NCBI GenBank assembly: GCA_023397505.1
Contig: JAEWUC010000005.1
Coordinates: 682,001 to 746,000, forward strand
DNA from: Bacteroidota bacterium
GTDB lineage: Bacteria; Bacteroidota; Ignavibacteria; Ignavibacteriales; Melioribacteraceae
Reading direction: 5' to 3'
Length of the DNA stretch: 64,000 bases
Positions within the stretch are counted from its first letter, which is position 1. Every line of letters starts with the position of its first letter. Made by a program: the position numbers and the translations under genes. Positions 63,621 through 64,000 of the stretch are shown in pieces. The notes under the pieces were generated by a model. It was not told the origin of the DNA. It did no database searches and saw only the letters and a program-made list of their open reading frames with translations.

Positions 63621-64000
63621 CTAACTGATTAATTCGATATTTTCATTTGAACCGAACAGAAGAAGCATATCTCCATCTTGAATTACATAGTTCGGTTCGG
63701 GCAGCATAAGATTATTTTCACCAGATTTTTCAGAATAAGGTGAATAACTAGTACGAATCATTAAAATAGTTAAACCGAAATTTTTACGAACACCAATACT
63801 TGCAATTGTTTTACCAACAAATTTATTAGGTGCTTTTATTTCCGTTACAGAAAAACCTTCAAAAACTTTTCTTTGCTTATTATCGCCAATATGTTCAAGT
63901 TCATAAGAAAAAGCGTCGGGCATATTATCTTTAACTGTTTCACGGTTGTAGGCCGATATCACATCGTGCCTGCAAATTGTACCCGATACTCTATTTTTTA
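63621..64000 (-). CDS. CBS and TrkA-C (RCK_C) tail of a channel or transporter (5' cut)
   Basis: The frame is open to the window edge. Beyond the GTG at 63962 it reads NRVSGTICRHDVISAYNRE, the end of a CBS domain, followed by an RCK_C domain (VFEGFSVTEIKAPNKFVGKT, LPEPNYVIQDGDMLLLFG). This order occurs in ClC chloride-channel proteins of related bacteria and in some cation transporters; the former is favoured by the AYNRE junction. RCK_C binds a regulatory ligand. Confidence 0.7.
   Translation of the reverse strand, partial: KNRVSGTICRHDVISAYNRETVKDNMPDAFSYELEHIGDNKQRKVFEGFSVTEIKAPNKFVGKTIASIGVRKNFGLTILMIRTSYSPYSEKSGENNLMLPEPNYVIQDGDMLLLFGSNENIELIS

Overview
The window is an AT-rich bacterial chromosome segment. 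It most likely comes from the Ignavibacteria/Chlorobi side of the Bacteroidota group. This is inferred from a Por/T9SS-type C-terminal sorting tail (YPNPFNPTT) on a YVTN beta-propeller protein, DUF4097 proteins, abundant ECF sigma factors, and Shine-Dalgarno sequences in front of many genes. No rRNA, tRNA, CRISPR array, transposase or phage gene was seen. The two end genes are cut by the window edges.

Layout. 1-11.9 kb (plus strand) is a surface-glycan region. A glycosyltransferase, an asparagine-synthase-like enzyme and a GT-B-like protein precede a nonulosonic (pseudaminic) acid cluster: pseB, pseC, a PseG-PseH fusion, pseI, an aldo/keto reductase, an SDR and a SpsF-like nucleotidyltransferase. 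12.3-18.4 kb (minus) holds prfA, a family-2 glycosyltransferase, miaA and a large cNMP/GAF/HATPase regulator whose phospho-acceptor His is replaced. 18.4-19.9 kb (plus) holds an AlkA-like glycosylase and an ECF sigma/zinc-finger pair. 19.9-24.8 kb is a NifX-like protein and a PAS-PAS sigma-54 activator, divergent from a small operon. That operon is preceded by a good -24/-12 promoter and two in-phase upstream sites. It encodes a 42-aa basic peptide, a UPF0316 membrane protein, an Rnk-like protein, a 76-aa protein, a possible mini membrane protein and a FolE2-like protein lacking the catalytic Cys.

24.8-28.8 kb (minus) is an ECF sigma, HEAT-repeat anti-sigma, double DUF4097 operon. metB follows under a SAM-I riboswitch. 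A BlaI/M56-peptidase pair comes next, with two palindromic operators. 33-37.1 kb (minus) is ruvA, ruvC, yebC, recJ and the RNase P RNA. 37.3-48.6 kb mixes an AI-2E-family permease, a PAS histidine kinase, a GNAT, an unknown protein, a YitT protein, an Na+-efflux-type ABC pair and an M13 peptidase.

48.9-51.7 kb is a YVTN repeat protein broken by a -1 frame change exactly at a T TTA AAA heptamer. 51.7-58.1 kb is the arginine operon argC-J-B-R-G-H, headed by a promoter covered by two ARG boxes. The rest holds a beta-lactamase-family serine hydrolase, a TM1266-like regulator, an orphan response regulator, an AlkD-like protein, an SdiA-regulated-type lipoprotein, small unknowns, DinB, and the CBS/RCK_C tail of a probable channel.

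The strongest leads are the sigma-54 operon with its active-site-less FolE2 relative, the YVTN frameshift, the ECF/HEAT/DUF4097 operon, the His-less kinase and the PseG-PseH fusion. All functional statements are read from sequence by eye; no database search was run.
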